Positions 1-7,361 of a stretch of 9,607 nucleotides of DNA are shown one piece after another. Position 1 is the first letter of the stretch, and every line of letters starts with the position of its first letter. Source of the stretch: Spirochaetales bacterium (lineage in GTDB: Bacteria; Spirochaetota; Spirochaetia; DAHUYW01); contig DAHUYW010000066.1 of the NCBI GenBank assembly GCA_027306915.1, positions 1 to 9,607 on the forward strand, read 5' to 3'. The translations under genes and the position numbers were made by a program. The notes beneath the pieces were generated by a model. That model ran no database searches. It was not told the DNA's origin and was given only the letters and a program-made list of their open reading frames with translations.

Positions 1-1
1 A

Positions 2-199
2 GGCGGTCACTATAAAGGGTCCTTCGATCCCAAGCAGCGCCCTACCCTTCCCGCGTCGCCTCGCGATGCCTACTTCGAATGGAGCGCCCCCGTCGGATCG
101 GAGGACTATGCCTACCTCACGGCGATCGCGCTCGCGAAGGATCGTATCCTCATCGTCGAAGCGGCAGCGTCGATCGAGTACTACAGAGCGCACTCCTAG
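2..199 (+). CDS. 3' end of an unrecognised protein gene (5' truncated by window edge)
   Basis: An open frame runs from base 2 to a TAG at 197-199, giving the last 65 residues of a protein whose start lies outside the window. The end reads ...FEWSAPVGSEDYAYLTAIAL... and closes EYYRAHS. The mix of charged and hydrophobic residues and the G/C-rich third codon positions look like real coding sequence. I recognise no motif and do not assign a function. The gene points towards the GH127 gene and ends 92 bases before that gene's stop codon, so the two are convergent. Another frame over the same bases stays open much longer, but only because it runs antisense to the GH127 gene; this frame is the more protein-like. 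Moderate to low confidence that it is a gene, none on its role. Confidence 0.5.
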   Translation, partial: GGHYKGSFDPKQRPTLPASPRDAYFEWSAPVGSEDYAYLTAIALAKDRILIVEAAASIEYYRAHS

Positions 200-290
200 C
201 AGATCCGCCGGGCACTGGACACGCACACGATCGCGAGCCGCTGAAGACGGTGCACGGAGACACCAACTGCGACTCGGCAGCTGCGATCCT
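200..290. other. Convergent intergenic gap without a clear terminator
   Basis: The gap lies between the stop codons of two convergent genes. An 8-base inverted repeat (CGCTGAAG at 239-246, CTTCAGCG at 289-296) could form a long-loop stem that reaches into the GH127 stop region. A self-complementary GGCAGCTGC sits at 276-284. No T-tract follows on either strand, so no standard intrinsic terminator can be called. Confidence 0.4.
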
Positions 291-2162
291 TCAGCGCCCC
301 ATTGGGCTGCTGACTTCGAAGTAGACGGTGTAGTCTTCGTCCACGACATCGAGCAGAGGTATGAACGAAATGTTCTCCGGCTGCCCTGTTGTCCGGTATC
401 CCGAAAGCCAGTTCCACCACTCGCGTTCGTTTCCGGCGATCAACATGGTCTCGGGCTTGTCCTTGTCGCCCGTCAAACGCCGCTGATGCGAGCTCAGCCC
501 GGCGAGCACGATCGGTCCGTCCATGAATGCCACGGTGTCGGTTTGATCGGGAATCGGAACGGCGGTCAGCGATTTCGGCAGCTCTATTATTACCCGGTCG
601 TGGTGCCATTTGCGGTTAATCGTCTTGAACCCCGGGCCGCCATCGATCTTCCGCGTTTCGCCGTTTACCGTCACGCCAGTCGGCCCAGCGATCCAATCGG
701 GCACTCGGAACTGCAATTGAAAATCAACGGGCTTTTCTGCGTCGACCGCAATCTTGATAGTCCACGCGGAAGGACGGTGCCAGCCGGATTTCGCGACATC
801 GCCGGGGCGCTGAATATCTTCCGTCCCGAGGTTCCCAGATTCGAAGCTCTGCCCTATCTTGACCTGGGTGCCAGCATGCATAGTTTGGATCTCGGAAGGG
901 ATGTACTGAGAAATCGTGATTCCATCAGCCGAACGGTAATATATGTAGGAGGAGTAGGTCGCATGGGCCTGCACGAGTGTGCCGTGACAGCACCAGAAAT
1001 CGTGCGTCGGCGAACCCCAAATCTTGTGTGCGCCTGCCTCGAGGGGAAGGAAGTACGCGATCATTCCGGTCGTACGATTCTGTTGTGCGAGAATTCCGTT
1101 GTACAGATTTCGCTCGATGTAGTCGGCGTAGCGTGCTTCCCCCGTCCAGCGCAGCAGCCAGTCGGCCAGGCGGATCATGTTGTACACCGTGCAGTGCTCC
1201 TGGTTCGTATCGCCGAGCCTTGCGGCAAACTCGAATGGAGGGGTCCAAACCTCGCCGGAGGTCTGGCCACCCGTGCAGAACGTTCCCCGATCGGTGACGG
1301 CGCACTTCCAGTAGGCTTCGACGATCTCACGCCAGCGTCTGTCCCCGGTCACCTCGTACGCCCTCGCCGCGCCGTGCGCCTCGGGAATCGTCGTGTTCGC
1401 ATGACGGTTGGTGAGCACGTCCTCGCCGCGAAGCAAGGCGTCGTAGAGGTTCGTGCGCGTGTAGCGTTGCAGAAGCTCGAGGTGCTTCTTGTCGCCCGTG
1501 GCGCCATAGAGATCCGCCCAGAGCTCGAGCATCCCGCCGGTCTCTGTATCCAGAATCTCCGCCATCTTTTTCTCGGGGAACTGCCCGCTCCATCGGTGGA
1601 ACCAGTTGGCCGCCTTGGCGACAATCTCCAGCGCCAGTTCGTTCTTCGCGTACTTGTACATGTCGAAGAGACCCATCAAAGTCTTGTGCGCCACGTAGTG
1701 GGGCGCCCAGACCCATTGCCCCCGAGCAACGCGATCCAGATAGCTCGGGGGAATCGACGCGACCCACTCCCCTCCATTGGCTTCTTGGCATCGCGCAAGC
1801 TCCTGGACGATAGCGCCCGCTTTTGCGCGCAGCTCGGGATCCCCGGAACCAGCGATAGTCCGAGCGGCCGCGGAAAGCCAGTGCCCGAGAAACTGTCCGC
1901 GAACCTGGCACCCCGGCGATTCCCATCCCCAATGAAGATCTCCCCGGTAAGCCTCCACCTGCACCGGATCGAGGCTCCGATTTCGCTGGGTCTCGTTCAG
2001 CCGAAGCTGCAAGAGACACGCCTCGATCAAGTGATTCTGAAGAAGGTTCACGCTCTTGAGACTCATCACGTATTCACGATTGAGCTTGCTGCGATCTTTG
2101 AACAAACCCGGGAGTAAGCTCACGTCTGAAAGCTGCTCGATTGACGAAAGAACTGTCTTCAC
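291..2162 (-). CDS. GH127-family glycoside hydrolase, probable beta-L-arabinofuranosidase (DUF1680)
   Basis: A 623-residue protein of the GH127 family, retaining zinc-dependent beta-L-arabinofuranosidases that release L-arabinose from arabinofuranosides. An (alpha/alpha)6-type catalytic part covers roughly residues 30-415 and beta-sandwich domains follow. The family active site is visible: acid/base Glu304 in TSGEVW, zinc ligands Glu322 and Cys324 in QEHCTVYNM, and the CC pair in FWCCHGT with Cys391 as nucleophile and Cys392 as zinc ligand. These match Glu322, Glu338, Cys340, Cys417 and Cys418 of HypBA1. The family segment RHANTTIPEAHG is at 253-264. There is no signal peptide, so it should act in the cytoplasm on imported sugar. 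The start is a GTG placed 5 bases after AGAGGT, the same geometry as the binding-protein gene. It is the last gene of the operon, separated by 166 bases that hold a possible promoter. The family is certain; related GH127 members may use other substrates, so the exact sugar is inferred. Confidence 0.93.
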   Translation of the reverse strand: MKTVLSSIEQLSDVSLLPGLFKDRSKLNREYVMSLKSVNLLQNHLIEACLLQLRLNETQRNRSLDPVQVEAYRGDLHWGWESPGCQVRGQFLGHWLSAAARTIAGSGDPELRAKAGAIVQELARCQEANGGEWVASIPPSYLDRVARGQWVWAPHYVAHKTLMGLFDMYKYAKNELALEIVAKAANWFHRWSGQFPEKKMAEILDTETGGMLELWADLYGATGDKKHLELLQRYTRTNLYDALLRGEDVLTNRHANTTIPEAHGAARAYEVTGDRRWREIVEAYWKCAVTDRGTFCTGGQTSGEVWTPPFEFAARLGDTNQEHCTVYNMIRLADWLLRWTGEARYADYIERNLYNGILAQQNRTTGMIAYFLPLEAGAHKIWGSPTHDFWCCHGTLVQAHATYSSYIYYRSADGITISQYIPSEIQTMHAGTQVKIGQSFESGNLGTEDIQRPGDVAKSGWHRPSAWTIKIAVDAEKPVDFQLQFRVPDWIAGPTGVTVNGETRKIDGGPGFKTINRKWHHDRVIIELPKSLTAVPIPDQTDTVAFMDGPIVLAGLSSHQRRLTGDKDKPETMLIAGNEREWWNWLSGYRTTGQPENISFIPLLDVVDEDYTVYFEVSSPMGR

Positions 2163-2173
2163 ATTTTACCTCT
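2163..2173 (-). promoter_or_regulatory. Ribosome binding site that decides a GTG start
   Basis: On the minus strand AGAGGTAAAAT directly precedes GTG. The same 11 bases precede the ATG of the binding-protein gene with identical spacing, which supports the GTG as the true start. An ATG overlaps the GTG by one base (ATGTGAAG) but is followed at once by TGA, so it cannot start the protein. Confidence 0.75.
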
Positions 2174-2213
2174 TTCCTATTGAGCCCCGCCCGTACCTCC
2201 CTCGGCGAGGAAG

Positions 2214-2229
2214 CAGCTCAAAAGAGCTG
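2214..2229 (-). promoter_or_regulatory. Short hairpin in the GH127 leader
   Basis: CAGCTC, four bases, GAGCTG forms a perfect 6-bp stem with a U4 loop in the transcript. It lies where a transcript from the predicted promoter at 2264-2236 would begin, so it could cap the 5' end of the mRNA. No U-tract follows, so it is not a terminator. The role is inferred. Confidence 0.4.
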
Positions 2230-2235
2230 AATGCT

Positions 2236-2264
2236 ATTGAAGCGGGCGCGATCTGACGTGTCAA
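2236..2264 (-). promoter_or_regulatory. Candidate sigma70 promoter for the GH127 gene
   Basis: On the minus strand a perfect -35 hexamer TTGACA (2264-2259) is followed after 17 bases by TTCAAT (2241-2236), which matches TATAAT in 4 of 6 positions but lacks the conserved A at position 2. It lies in the 166-base gap (2163-2328) between the isomerase and GH127 genes. This suggests the hydrolase can be transcribed apart from the upstream operon. Prediction from sequence only. Confidence 0.45.
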
Positions 2265-2328
2265 GCAGGCCAAGGCTCGGCAGGCTGTCCCGAGTGACAT
2301 AACGAGGCGGTTCACTCTTTCCGGCCGG

Positions 2329-3702
2329 TCACACATGCCACTCGATATCCAGCAACCTCGCGAAACGCCTCAGAAGCTTCTGGAAATGCCCTGGTGCGAC
2401 ACAGACGTGATGGGGCATACCGTAATGCACCATCGCGTCAAACCAGTCGTCCAGGTCGACGTTCGTCGACCGTACTACTCCGTTGACACCGAGAAGATGG
2501 CGGCTCGGGGCAGCCGTCACGCCCTCGAAGGCAGCCATGTGGTAGTTTCCATCGCAGCGCCACAAGCGATACACGGTGCATTCCATACCTGCTCGGATGG
2601 TTGCCTCCACCACGGTCGGCATCTTGTTGTTGAAGTGCAGGGCAATAGTCGGACCCGTTTCCTGACCAACTGGATCGCACATCTGAAGCGGCGGCGACCC
2701 CGTGTGCCATATGGTCACATTCTCGCTGTCATGCTCTAGCCAATCGGAGACATACACCGGACCGTATCCAAGCCGCGTTGCAATGAGGATGCCAATGGCC
2801 CCGTCCACGTCACCCTCCGAGACCGCGGCGGTTCCCTCGGATACCAGGCGCGCTATTGCCAAGTAAGGCCACTGTCCCGTCAAGTCTGGAAGATCCGGCC
2901 AGCATCGTACGCCTATCGCCGAAAGAACGTGAGTTTCCATCAGCGACTTAATTGCGAGATAGAACTTCGACTGAAACTCGAGCTTGTCGGCGGCGACTCC
3001 ACGGATAGGTAATCCGAGCGACGCGGTCGCCGCAAGATCGCGTTCGATGTTCTCTTTCGTCTCTGCCATCGCGCGCTGGAGAAACTCGTTAACGCTGAAG
3101 TGTACGAGCTCGATACCCAGAAGGCGACTGAGGTCGGCTCCGTCGACGTGAAGGTCGATGAAGCCGGGCGCGTGATATCCAACGAGCCCGACCCGGCTCG
3201 TCTTCATCGTCGCTGCCGCACTAACAAGGTTGATCGCTGCAGTAAATCTACCCGCAAAGGCATCGTCCGGCGGCCAGCCAATCAGAAGCTCGAATCGACG
3301 ATTCATCTGCCGGAGTGTTGCTGCGAAGATATGTGTTCCGACGAGCGAGTTGCTACTGACCATTTCACCAACCGGCCTCTCCGGCGTCGCCCACAACACC
3401 AAAGGAAACGGCCAAAGCTGACCGATGAGCGGCGCGAGCCTACCATCGCTCAAGGTCGGCTGAGCGACGACCAGAACCTCCACGGAGGCATGCCGGCAAA
3501 TCTGGATCGCGTGTCGTAGGGTCTTCTCATCGTCTATGTGATCGGATGGAATCACAACATTGACATTTCGGTCGACGAAGTAGCTCTTGATCTTTTTTTT
3601 GACCTCTTCACCCCATGCCGGATCGAAGCCGGGCCGCTGTCGGCCCATGAACAACAGCCCTATTCTCGCCCGCGGCATCTCGCCGTTTCGTGTCAACGCC
3701 AT
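2329..3702 (-). CDS. L-fucose/L-arabinose isomerase-family protein (COG2407-like)
   Basis: A 457-residue protein of the L-fucose isomerase-related group, which interconverts aldoses and ketoses using a divalent metal. Residues 10-165 look like the nucleotide-fold N-terminal part (ARIGLLFMG, VVAQPTLSDG). Central family signatures are IGVRCWPDLPD at 263-273 and SEGDVDGAIGIL at 295-306 with acidic residues Glu296 and Asp298, then DWLEHD at 320-325. His333 and the C-terminal HH at 431-432 and GH at 438-439 are candidate metal or substrate ligands. The ending ARLLDIEWHV is typical of the group. The ATG at 3702 is preferred because AAGGGG lies just upstream and the aldolase gene ends 13 bases before; a longer frame to 3786 would overlap that gene. 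It probably makes the ketose for the adjacent kinase. The substrate (arabinose, fucose-like or other) is not resolved by sequence. Confidence 0.82.
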   Translation of the reverse strand: MALTRNGEMPRARIGLLFMGRQRPGFDPAWGEEVKKKIKSYFVDRNVNVVIPSDHIDDEKTLRHAIQICRHASVEVLVVAQPTLSDGRLAPLIGQLWPFPLVLWATPERPVGEMVSSNSLVGTHIFAATLRQMNRRFELLIGWPPDDAFAGRFTAAINLVSAAATMKTSRVGLVGYHAPGFIDLHVDGADLSRLLGIELVHFSVNEFLQRAMAETKENIERDLAATASLGLPIRGVAADKLEFQSKFYLAIKSLMETHVLSAIGVRCWPDLPDLTGQWPYLAIARLVSEGTAAVSEGDVDGAIGILIATRLGYGPVYVSDWLEHDSENVTIWHTGSPPLQMCDPVGQETGPTIALHFNNKMPTVVEATIRAGMECTVYRLWRCDGNYHMAAFEGVTAAPSRHLLGVNGVVRSTNVDLDDWFDAMVHYGMPHHVCVAPGHFQKLLRRFARLLDIEWHV

Positions 3703-3715
3703 GTTTCTATCCCCT

Positions 3716-4573
3716 TCAGGCCCTGCCTGCTGCCATGCATATCGCAATCCATTCCCGAACGACCTTCTTGATCTCGGGACGCACACCGCGGTTGATGTCG
3801 ACCGGATGGGCGGCGCGCTCCATATTCCCCAACGCGGTCCGTAGATTCGTCAGGTAGGTATGTCGAATGATCGTCCCTACGTTGACTTTTGCCATCCCAT
3901 TGGCGATCGCCGATCGGACTTGGTCCGGCGGGATACCTGTGCCCCCGTGCAGGACAAGCGGAATGTCCACCTTCGATCGAATGCGCTTTAGGCGGTCGAT
4001 GTCGAGGAGCGGCGGACGATCGTAGAATCCGTGGGATGATCCAATCGCTACGGCAAGGGAATCGGGTCGAGATTCTGCGACCAGTCGACTCGCCTCCTCT
4101 GCATCCGCCAGGGTCTCCCCGGCACCGGGCAGCCCCTCGTCCTTGGAAGAAAGGATCTTCCCGACTTCGGCCTCGACGTGGACGTTGTGCGCATGCGCAT
4201 ATTTGACCACCTCGCGAACGAGCCTGATGTTGTCGGCGATGGGACGGGTCGAACCGTCTATCAACACGGAAGGATATCCGTTGTCGATCGCGGCGATGCA
4301 AAGCTCCACTTCAGTCGCGTGATCGAGATGGTGAATGATCGGAACATTCGCCCTCTCCATGATCGTCCGGCCAATCGCGCCGCACAGGTCGGGCCCGAAT
4401 TCGTTCACGACTTTCGGCACCGAGGCGAGGATAACCGGCGCTCGTTCCTCTTCGGCCGCCTCGACGATCGCCAGAAGGTCCCAGATATCCGAGTAGTTGA
4501 AATGGGGGATGGCGTAGCCGCTACCTTGCGCGTCCCGAAGAAGCCTCCCCAATGTATCACCGCCGATCTTCAT
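3716..4573 (-). CDS. Class II ketose-bisphosphate/ketose-phosphate aldolase (GatY/KbaY/Fba-like)
   Basis: A 285-residue zinc-dependent aldolase with a TIM-barrel fold, the usual length for GatY/KbaY. HHLDHAT holds the catalytic Asp84 and zinc ligand His85; the other ligands are His181 in GSSHGFY and His209 in LHGGTGI. These correspond to Asp82, His83, His180 and His208 of the E. coli tagatose-bisphosphate aldolase GatY. EAEVGKI (134-140) and KVNVGT (229-234) are the family phosphate and metal-site loops. The ATG at 4573 has GAGG just upstream; an in-frame TTG at 4600 would add nine residues but has no better site. It lies between the kinase and isomerase genes, 59 and 13 bases away. The expected reaction is cleavage of a phosphorylated ketose to dihydroxyacetone phosphate plus an aldehyde. 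Whether it takes a 1-phosphate or a 1,6-bisphosphate cannot be read from the motifs. Confidence 0.9.
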   Translation of the reverse strand: MKIGGDTLGRLLRDAQGSGYAIPHFNYSDIWDLLAIVEAAEEERAPVILASVPKVVNEFGPDLCGAIGRTIMERANVPIIHHLDHATEVELCIAAIDNGYPSVLIDGSTRPIADNIRLVREVVKYAHAHNVHVEAEVGKILSSKDEGLPGAGETLADAEEASRLVAESRPDSLAVAIGSSHGFYDRPPLLDIDRLKRIRSKVDIPLVLHGGTGIPPDQVRSAIANGMAKVNVGTIIRHTYLTNLRTALGNMERAAHPVDINRGVRPEIKKVVREWIAICMAAGRA

Positions 4574-4632
4574 TTGTTGCCTCGTTCTCCGTGTAAACAA
4601 CGGCGCTCAACGCCCGCTCGACGTCCCGTGAG

Positions 4633-5586
4633 TCACCGCCCGAACCGTTCCAGGAATTCCTTCACCTGTTCGCGGCCTTCGAGTGCCGCGGTCGCGCCCA
4701 TCTCCGTGACGCTGATTGCGCCGACGGCGTTCGCGTACACGCAGCTTTCCTCGACGCCGCGGCCGTCCAAAATCGAACCGAGAAAGCCTCCAACGAAGTT
4801 GTCGCCGGCTCCGGTCGAATCGACCACCTTCACTGGAAAGCCTTCGATGAATTTGGACTGATTAGGCGTTCGCAGAAGGCAGCCGTCCTGCCCGAGCTTG
4901 ACGATAACGTTGGCCGCTCCCGCGGACATGAACGCGTCAGCGGCACGGTGTGGGTCGCTTTCACCGGTGAGCTGGCGCGCTTCTTCATAGCTCGGCAGGA
5001 AGTAGTCGACCTGGCTCAGGACCCGTCGAATCCCGTCGAATCCGATTCGATAGGTGTCGTGCTTCGTGTCCGCGAAGGTCAGGCATCCGCGCCGTTTGGC
5101 CTCTCTGAGGAGCTCCGCGCACGGTGGTCCGTCCAGTTTAGGGATCGCAAGCATGCTGCCGAGGCTGATCGCCCGAGCGTTCAACACCGTGCTCACGTCG
5201 ATGTCGTCCAAAGAGAGCTTCTCGTTCGCGTCTCGGTTTGAGAGAAAGTTGCGGCTCCCATTGCTTCGAATAAGGACGACGCAGGTGCTCGTCCGGGATT
5301 TTCGGTCGAGAACCACCCCGCCGGTGTCGACGCCGTTGGCGCGCACGTTTTCGACGATGAATCGGCCTGACTGGTCGTCGCCGACCTTTCCTGCCAGCAG
5401 GACGCGCTTCCCCAGGCGCGACAGCACGACCGCCTGATTCGCCGCATCACCGCCCGTGGTTATCTCTATGGGATCGACGAGCGTGACGTCGGCGTCGAAC
5501 ACCGACGGATCGACGGCGCGCACCGGGAAATTGACGGCAATGAGGCCGATGCAGCTCACATCGTATTTCTGGTTCGGCGAATCCAC
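4633..5586 (-). CDS. PfkB/ribokinase-family sugar kinase
   Basis: A 317-residue cytoplasmic ATP-dependent sugar kinase. The first PfkB signature is seen as TTGGDAANQAVVLSRLG (43-59) and the second as DSTGAGDNFVGGFLG (256-270), with Asp262 as catalytic base and GAG as anion hole. The N-terminal CIGLIAVNF strand and the GKVGDDQSGRF segment (66-76) are also typical. The family includes ribokinase, fructokinase, ketohexokinase, 1-phosphofructokinase and tagatose-6-phosphate kinase, so the phosphorylated position is unknown. Its place beside an isomerase and an aldolase suggests it phosphorylates a ketose. The start is a GTG 27 bases after the second permease gene with only a weak ribosome site, so translation may be coupled to the permease or the start may differ. 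Confidence in the family is high, in the substrate low. Confidence 0.9.
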   Translation of the reverse strand: MDSPNQKYDVSCIGLIAVNFPVRAVDPSVFDADVTLVDPIEITTGGDAANQAVVLSRLGKRVLLAGKVGDDQSGRFIVENVRANGVDTGGVVLDRKSRTSTCVVLIRSNGSRNFLSNRDANEKLSLDDIDVSTVLNARAISLGSMLAIPKLDGPPCAELLREAKRRGCLTFADTKHDTYRIGFDGIRRVLSQVDYFLPSYEEARQLTGESDPHRAADAFMSAGAANVIVKLGQDGCLLRTPNQSKFIEGFPVKVVDSTGAGDNFVGGFLGSILDGRGVEESCVYANAVGAISVTEMGATAALEGREQVKEFLERFGR

Positions 5587-5613
5587 TTGCTCACGAATGC
5601 CCGGGCACGGACT

Positions 5614-6444
5614 TCACTTGATCGCGCCTAACGATAGGCCGCTCGCCAGTCGGTTTTGCGCGACAAGAAAGACCAGCAGTATCGGAAGAGAGCCAACTAC
5701 TGCGATCGCCATCAGACCGGACCAACTGATGCCATAATTGGAGATCTCCTGACTAATGAGCGCGCTAATTGGATAGGACTGCGGCTCGGTAAGAAAGCTG
5801 ATTGCATTCAAGAACTCGCCCCACGACAGGATGAAGACCAGCGAAGCCGCCGTCGCAACTCCGTTCGACATGAGGGGAACCACTATCCGAAAGAAGCGCG
5901 CGAACACATTCGCGCCGTCTATCTCCGCGGCCTCTTCGATCTCGGTGGAAATTGCCGATGCGAAGGGGCGAAGCACCAGGACGGTAAATGGGAGCAAGAG
6001 CGCGGTATCTGCCAGGACTACCGAAGTCAATGTCCCCAGCATCCGCCAGGTGGCGAACACTTTGTAGAGGGGAATTATCGTTGCCGTCTGCGGAATCATC
6101 TGGAGAAGAACCAGCACTCCGAGCCCTGCCGACAAGATGAATCCCTTGGTGCGATCGAGACCGTAGGCCGTTGGAACGGCGATGCACATCGTAAGCAGCG
6201 TAGTGAAGATCGCGATGATGGCCGAGTTGAGCGCGGCGGTACCGAGCGTCCCCTGCGTTGTGATCGTTACGTATGCATTGAATGTCGGAGCAAACACCGG
6301 CCCAGCAGGGTTGGCCTGGATCGCTGTGTTCGACTTCACCGAGGTGAGAATGATCCAGACCAGGGGCACACCGTACACGACGATCAGGACGACGATTCCC
6401 AAGCTCGAGATGGTCCTGCGTAGCCGCTCTGAAACGGGATTCAT
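5614..6444 (-). CDS. Carbohydrate ABC transporter permease, MalG type
   Basis: A 276-residue integral membrane protein of the CUT1 sugar importer class. Residues 12-35 form the first membrane helix and about five further hydrophobic segments follow (near 70-95, 103-127, 139-160, 193-215 and 243-263). The cytoplasmic EAA loop that contacts the ATPase is clear at 170-190 (EEAAEIDGANV...RIVVP). The tail ending LSLGAIK is the usual MalG-type C-terminus. It begins 5 bases after the stop of the other permease, with a GTAGGG-type ribosome site reaching into that gene, so the two are probably translationally coupled. Together they form the membrane channel of the importer. No ATPase gene follows. Confidence 0.93.
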   Translation of the reverse strand: MNPVSERLRRTISSLGIVVLIVVYGVPLVWIILTSVKSNTAIQANPAGPVFAPTFNAYVTITTQGTLGTAALNSAIIAIFTTLLTMCIAVPTAYGLDRTKGFILSAGLGVLVLLQMIPQTATIIPLYKVFATWRMLGTLTSVVLADTALLLPFTVLVLRPFASAISTEIEEAAEIDGANVFARFFRIVVPLMSNGVATAASLVFILSWGEFLNAISFLTEPQSYPISALISQEISNYGISWSGLMAIAVVGSLPILLVFLVAQNRLASGLSLGAIK

Positions 6445-6449
6445 AGACC

Positions 6450-7334
6450 CTACTTTTCCTCGATATTCCTTGTGGTTCGCACGTAGAGAAAGGCGAGAAC
6501 CGCGACCACGAGGATCGTGATCACAGCAACCGTTGCTCCCGATGAGTACTCGAACTTCACGAACGAATCGATGTAGCTCAAGTACGGCAGAGTCGTGCTG
6601 GCCGTACCAGGGCCGCCTTTCGTCATGACATAGATGAAGTCGAAGCTGCGGAAGGCGTAGACGATCGTCAGCACCGCGAGTATGAGCGTAATCGGCATGA
6701 GCAGCGGGAGCTTCACAAAGAAGAACCGCTGGGCCGTGTTGGCTCCGTCGATGGAAGCGGCATCGATGAGGTCAATCGGTATATCGATCATTGCCGCACG
6801 GTAGACCATCGTCGTGAACGGAATGACCGCCCAAGAATTGACGAGCGCGACAGAAACGAGAACCAAGGGAGAGTGTATCAACCAGAGTATCGGCGCCCGG
6901 GTTGCATGGAGCCCCAGAATAACGGCATTCACCAACCCGTCGGGAAGCAGCAGGAACTTCCAAAGGCTGCCCAAGACCACTGGCGGCATCGCCCAGGTGA
7001 AAACCATGAAGCTCAGCGCGAGCTTCGACAACTTGCCGGTTCGCTGAAGCATCGCTGCGGAGATCAAACCCCCGATCATCCCGACACCGACGACGACGAC
7101 CACGAACACAAGCGTGTGCCCAAACGCGTGTGCGAAGTCCGATTGCTTGAGAATTCTCGCGAAGTTCGAAAAGCCGACGAACGGCCAAGTGCCATGAACG
7201 ATATTCGATGGGGCAACCTTGCTTACGCTCATTTCAAGCAGGTTTATCATCGGATAGAAGCTGAGAAAGATCAGATAGATAATCACCGGTACGAGAAAGA
7301 CCGCGTAGGGCAGCTTTTCCTTTTTGCGGCGCAT
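6450..7334 (-). CDS. Carbohydrate ABC transporter permease, MalF/UgpA type
   Basis: A 294-residue membrane protein that starts with a basic segment MRRKKEK followed by a first helix at about 9-33. Further helices lie near 73-96, 104-128, 150-176, 211-229 and 268-286. The EAA loop is at 184-210, with DAASIDGA and KLPLLMP, and the family segment TKGGPGTAST is at 238-247. It lacks the extra N-terminal helices of E. coli MalF, which is usual for the UgpA/LacF-like branch. The ATG at 7334 has GGGTG five bases upstream. It is the second gene of the operon and is separated from the binding-protein gene by a 179-base gap with strong secondary structure. Confidence 0.93.
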   Translation of the reverse strand: MRRKKEKLPYAVFLVPVIIYLIFLSFYPMINLLEMSVSKVAPSNIVHGTWPFVGFSNFARILKQSDFAHAFGHTLVFVVVVVGVGMIGGLISAAMLQRTGKLSKLALSFMVFTWAMPPVVLGSLWKFLLLPDGLVNAVILGLHATRAPILWLIHSPLVLVSVALVNSWAVIPFTTMVYRAAMIDIPIDLIDAASIDGANTAQRFFFVKLPLLMPITLILAVLTIVYAFRSFDFIYVMTKGGPGTASTTLPYLSYIDSFVKFEYSSGATVAVITILVVAVLAFLYVRTTRNIEEK

Positions 7335-7361
7335 TGGTCACCCGAATTAGGTTCGATCTCA

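Noticed and set aside
66..2117. A 683-codon open frame on the plus strand, antisense to the GH127 gene
   Set aside because: Its translation has the arginine/proline-rich, motif-free look of a shadow frame, and the opposite strand encodes a protein with all GH127 active-site residues. Stop codons are scarce here because of GC content and codon choice on the real strand.
2292..2317. GAGTGA/TCACTC inverted repeat after the isomerase stop as a terminator
   Set aside because: The stem is only 6 bp with a 14-base loop and no U-tract, so it is probably chance.
3703..3786. A 28-residue N-terminal extension of the isomerase
   Set aside because: It would overlap the end of the aldolase gene, while the ATG at 3702 has a good ribosome site and fits the family's N-terminus.
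3716..4573. The aldolase as the housekeeping glycolytic fructose-bisphosphate aldolase
   Set aside because: The motifs allow it, but the length, the residue spacing matching GatY and the position between a sugar kinase and an isomerase favour a dedicated catabolic role. Glycolytic use cannot be strictly excluded.
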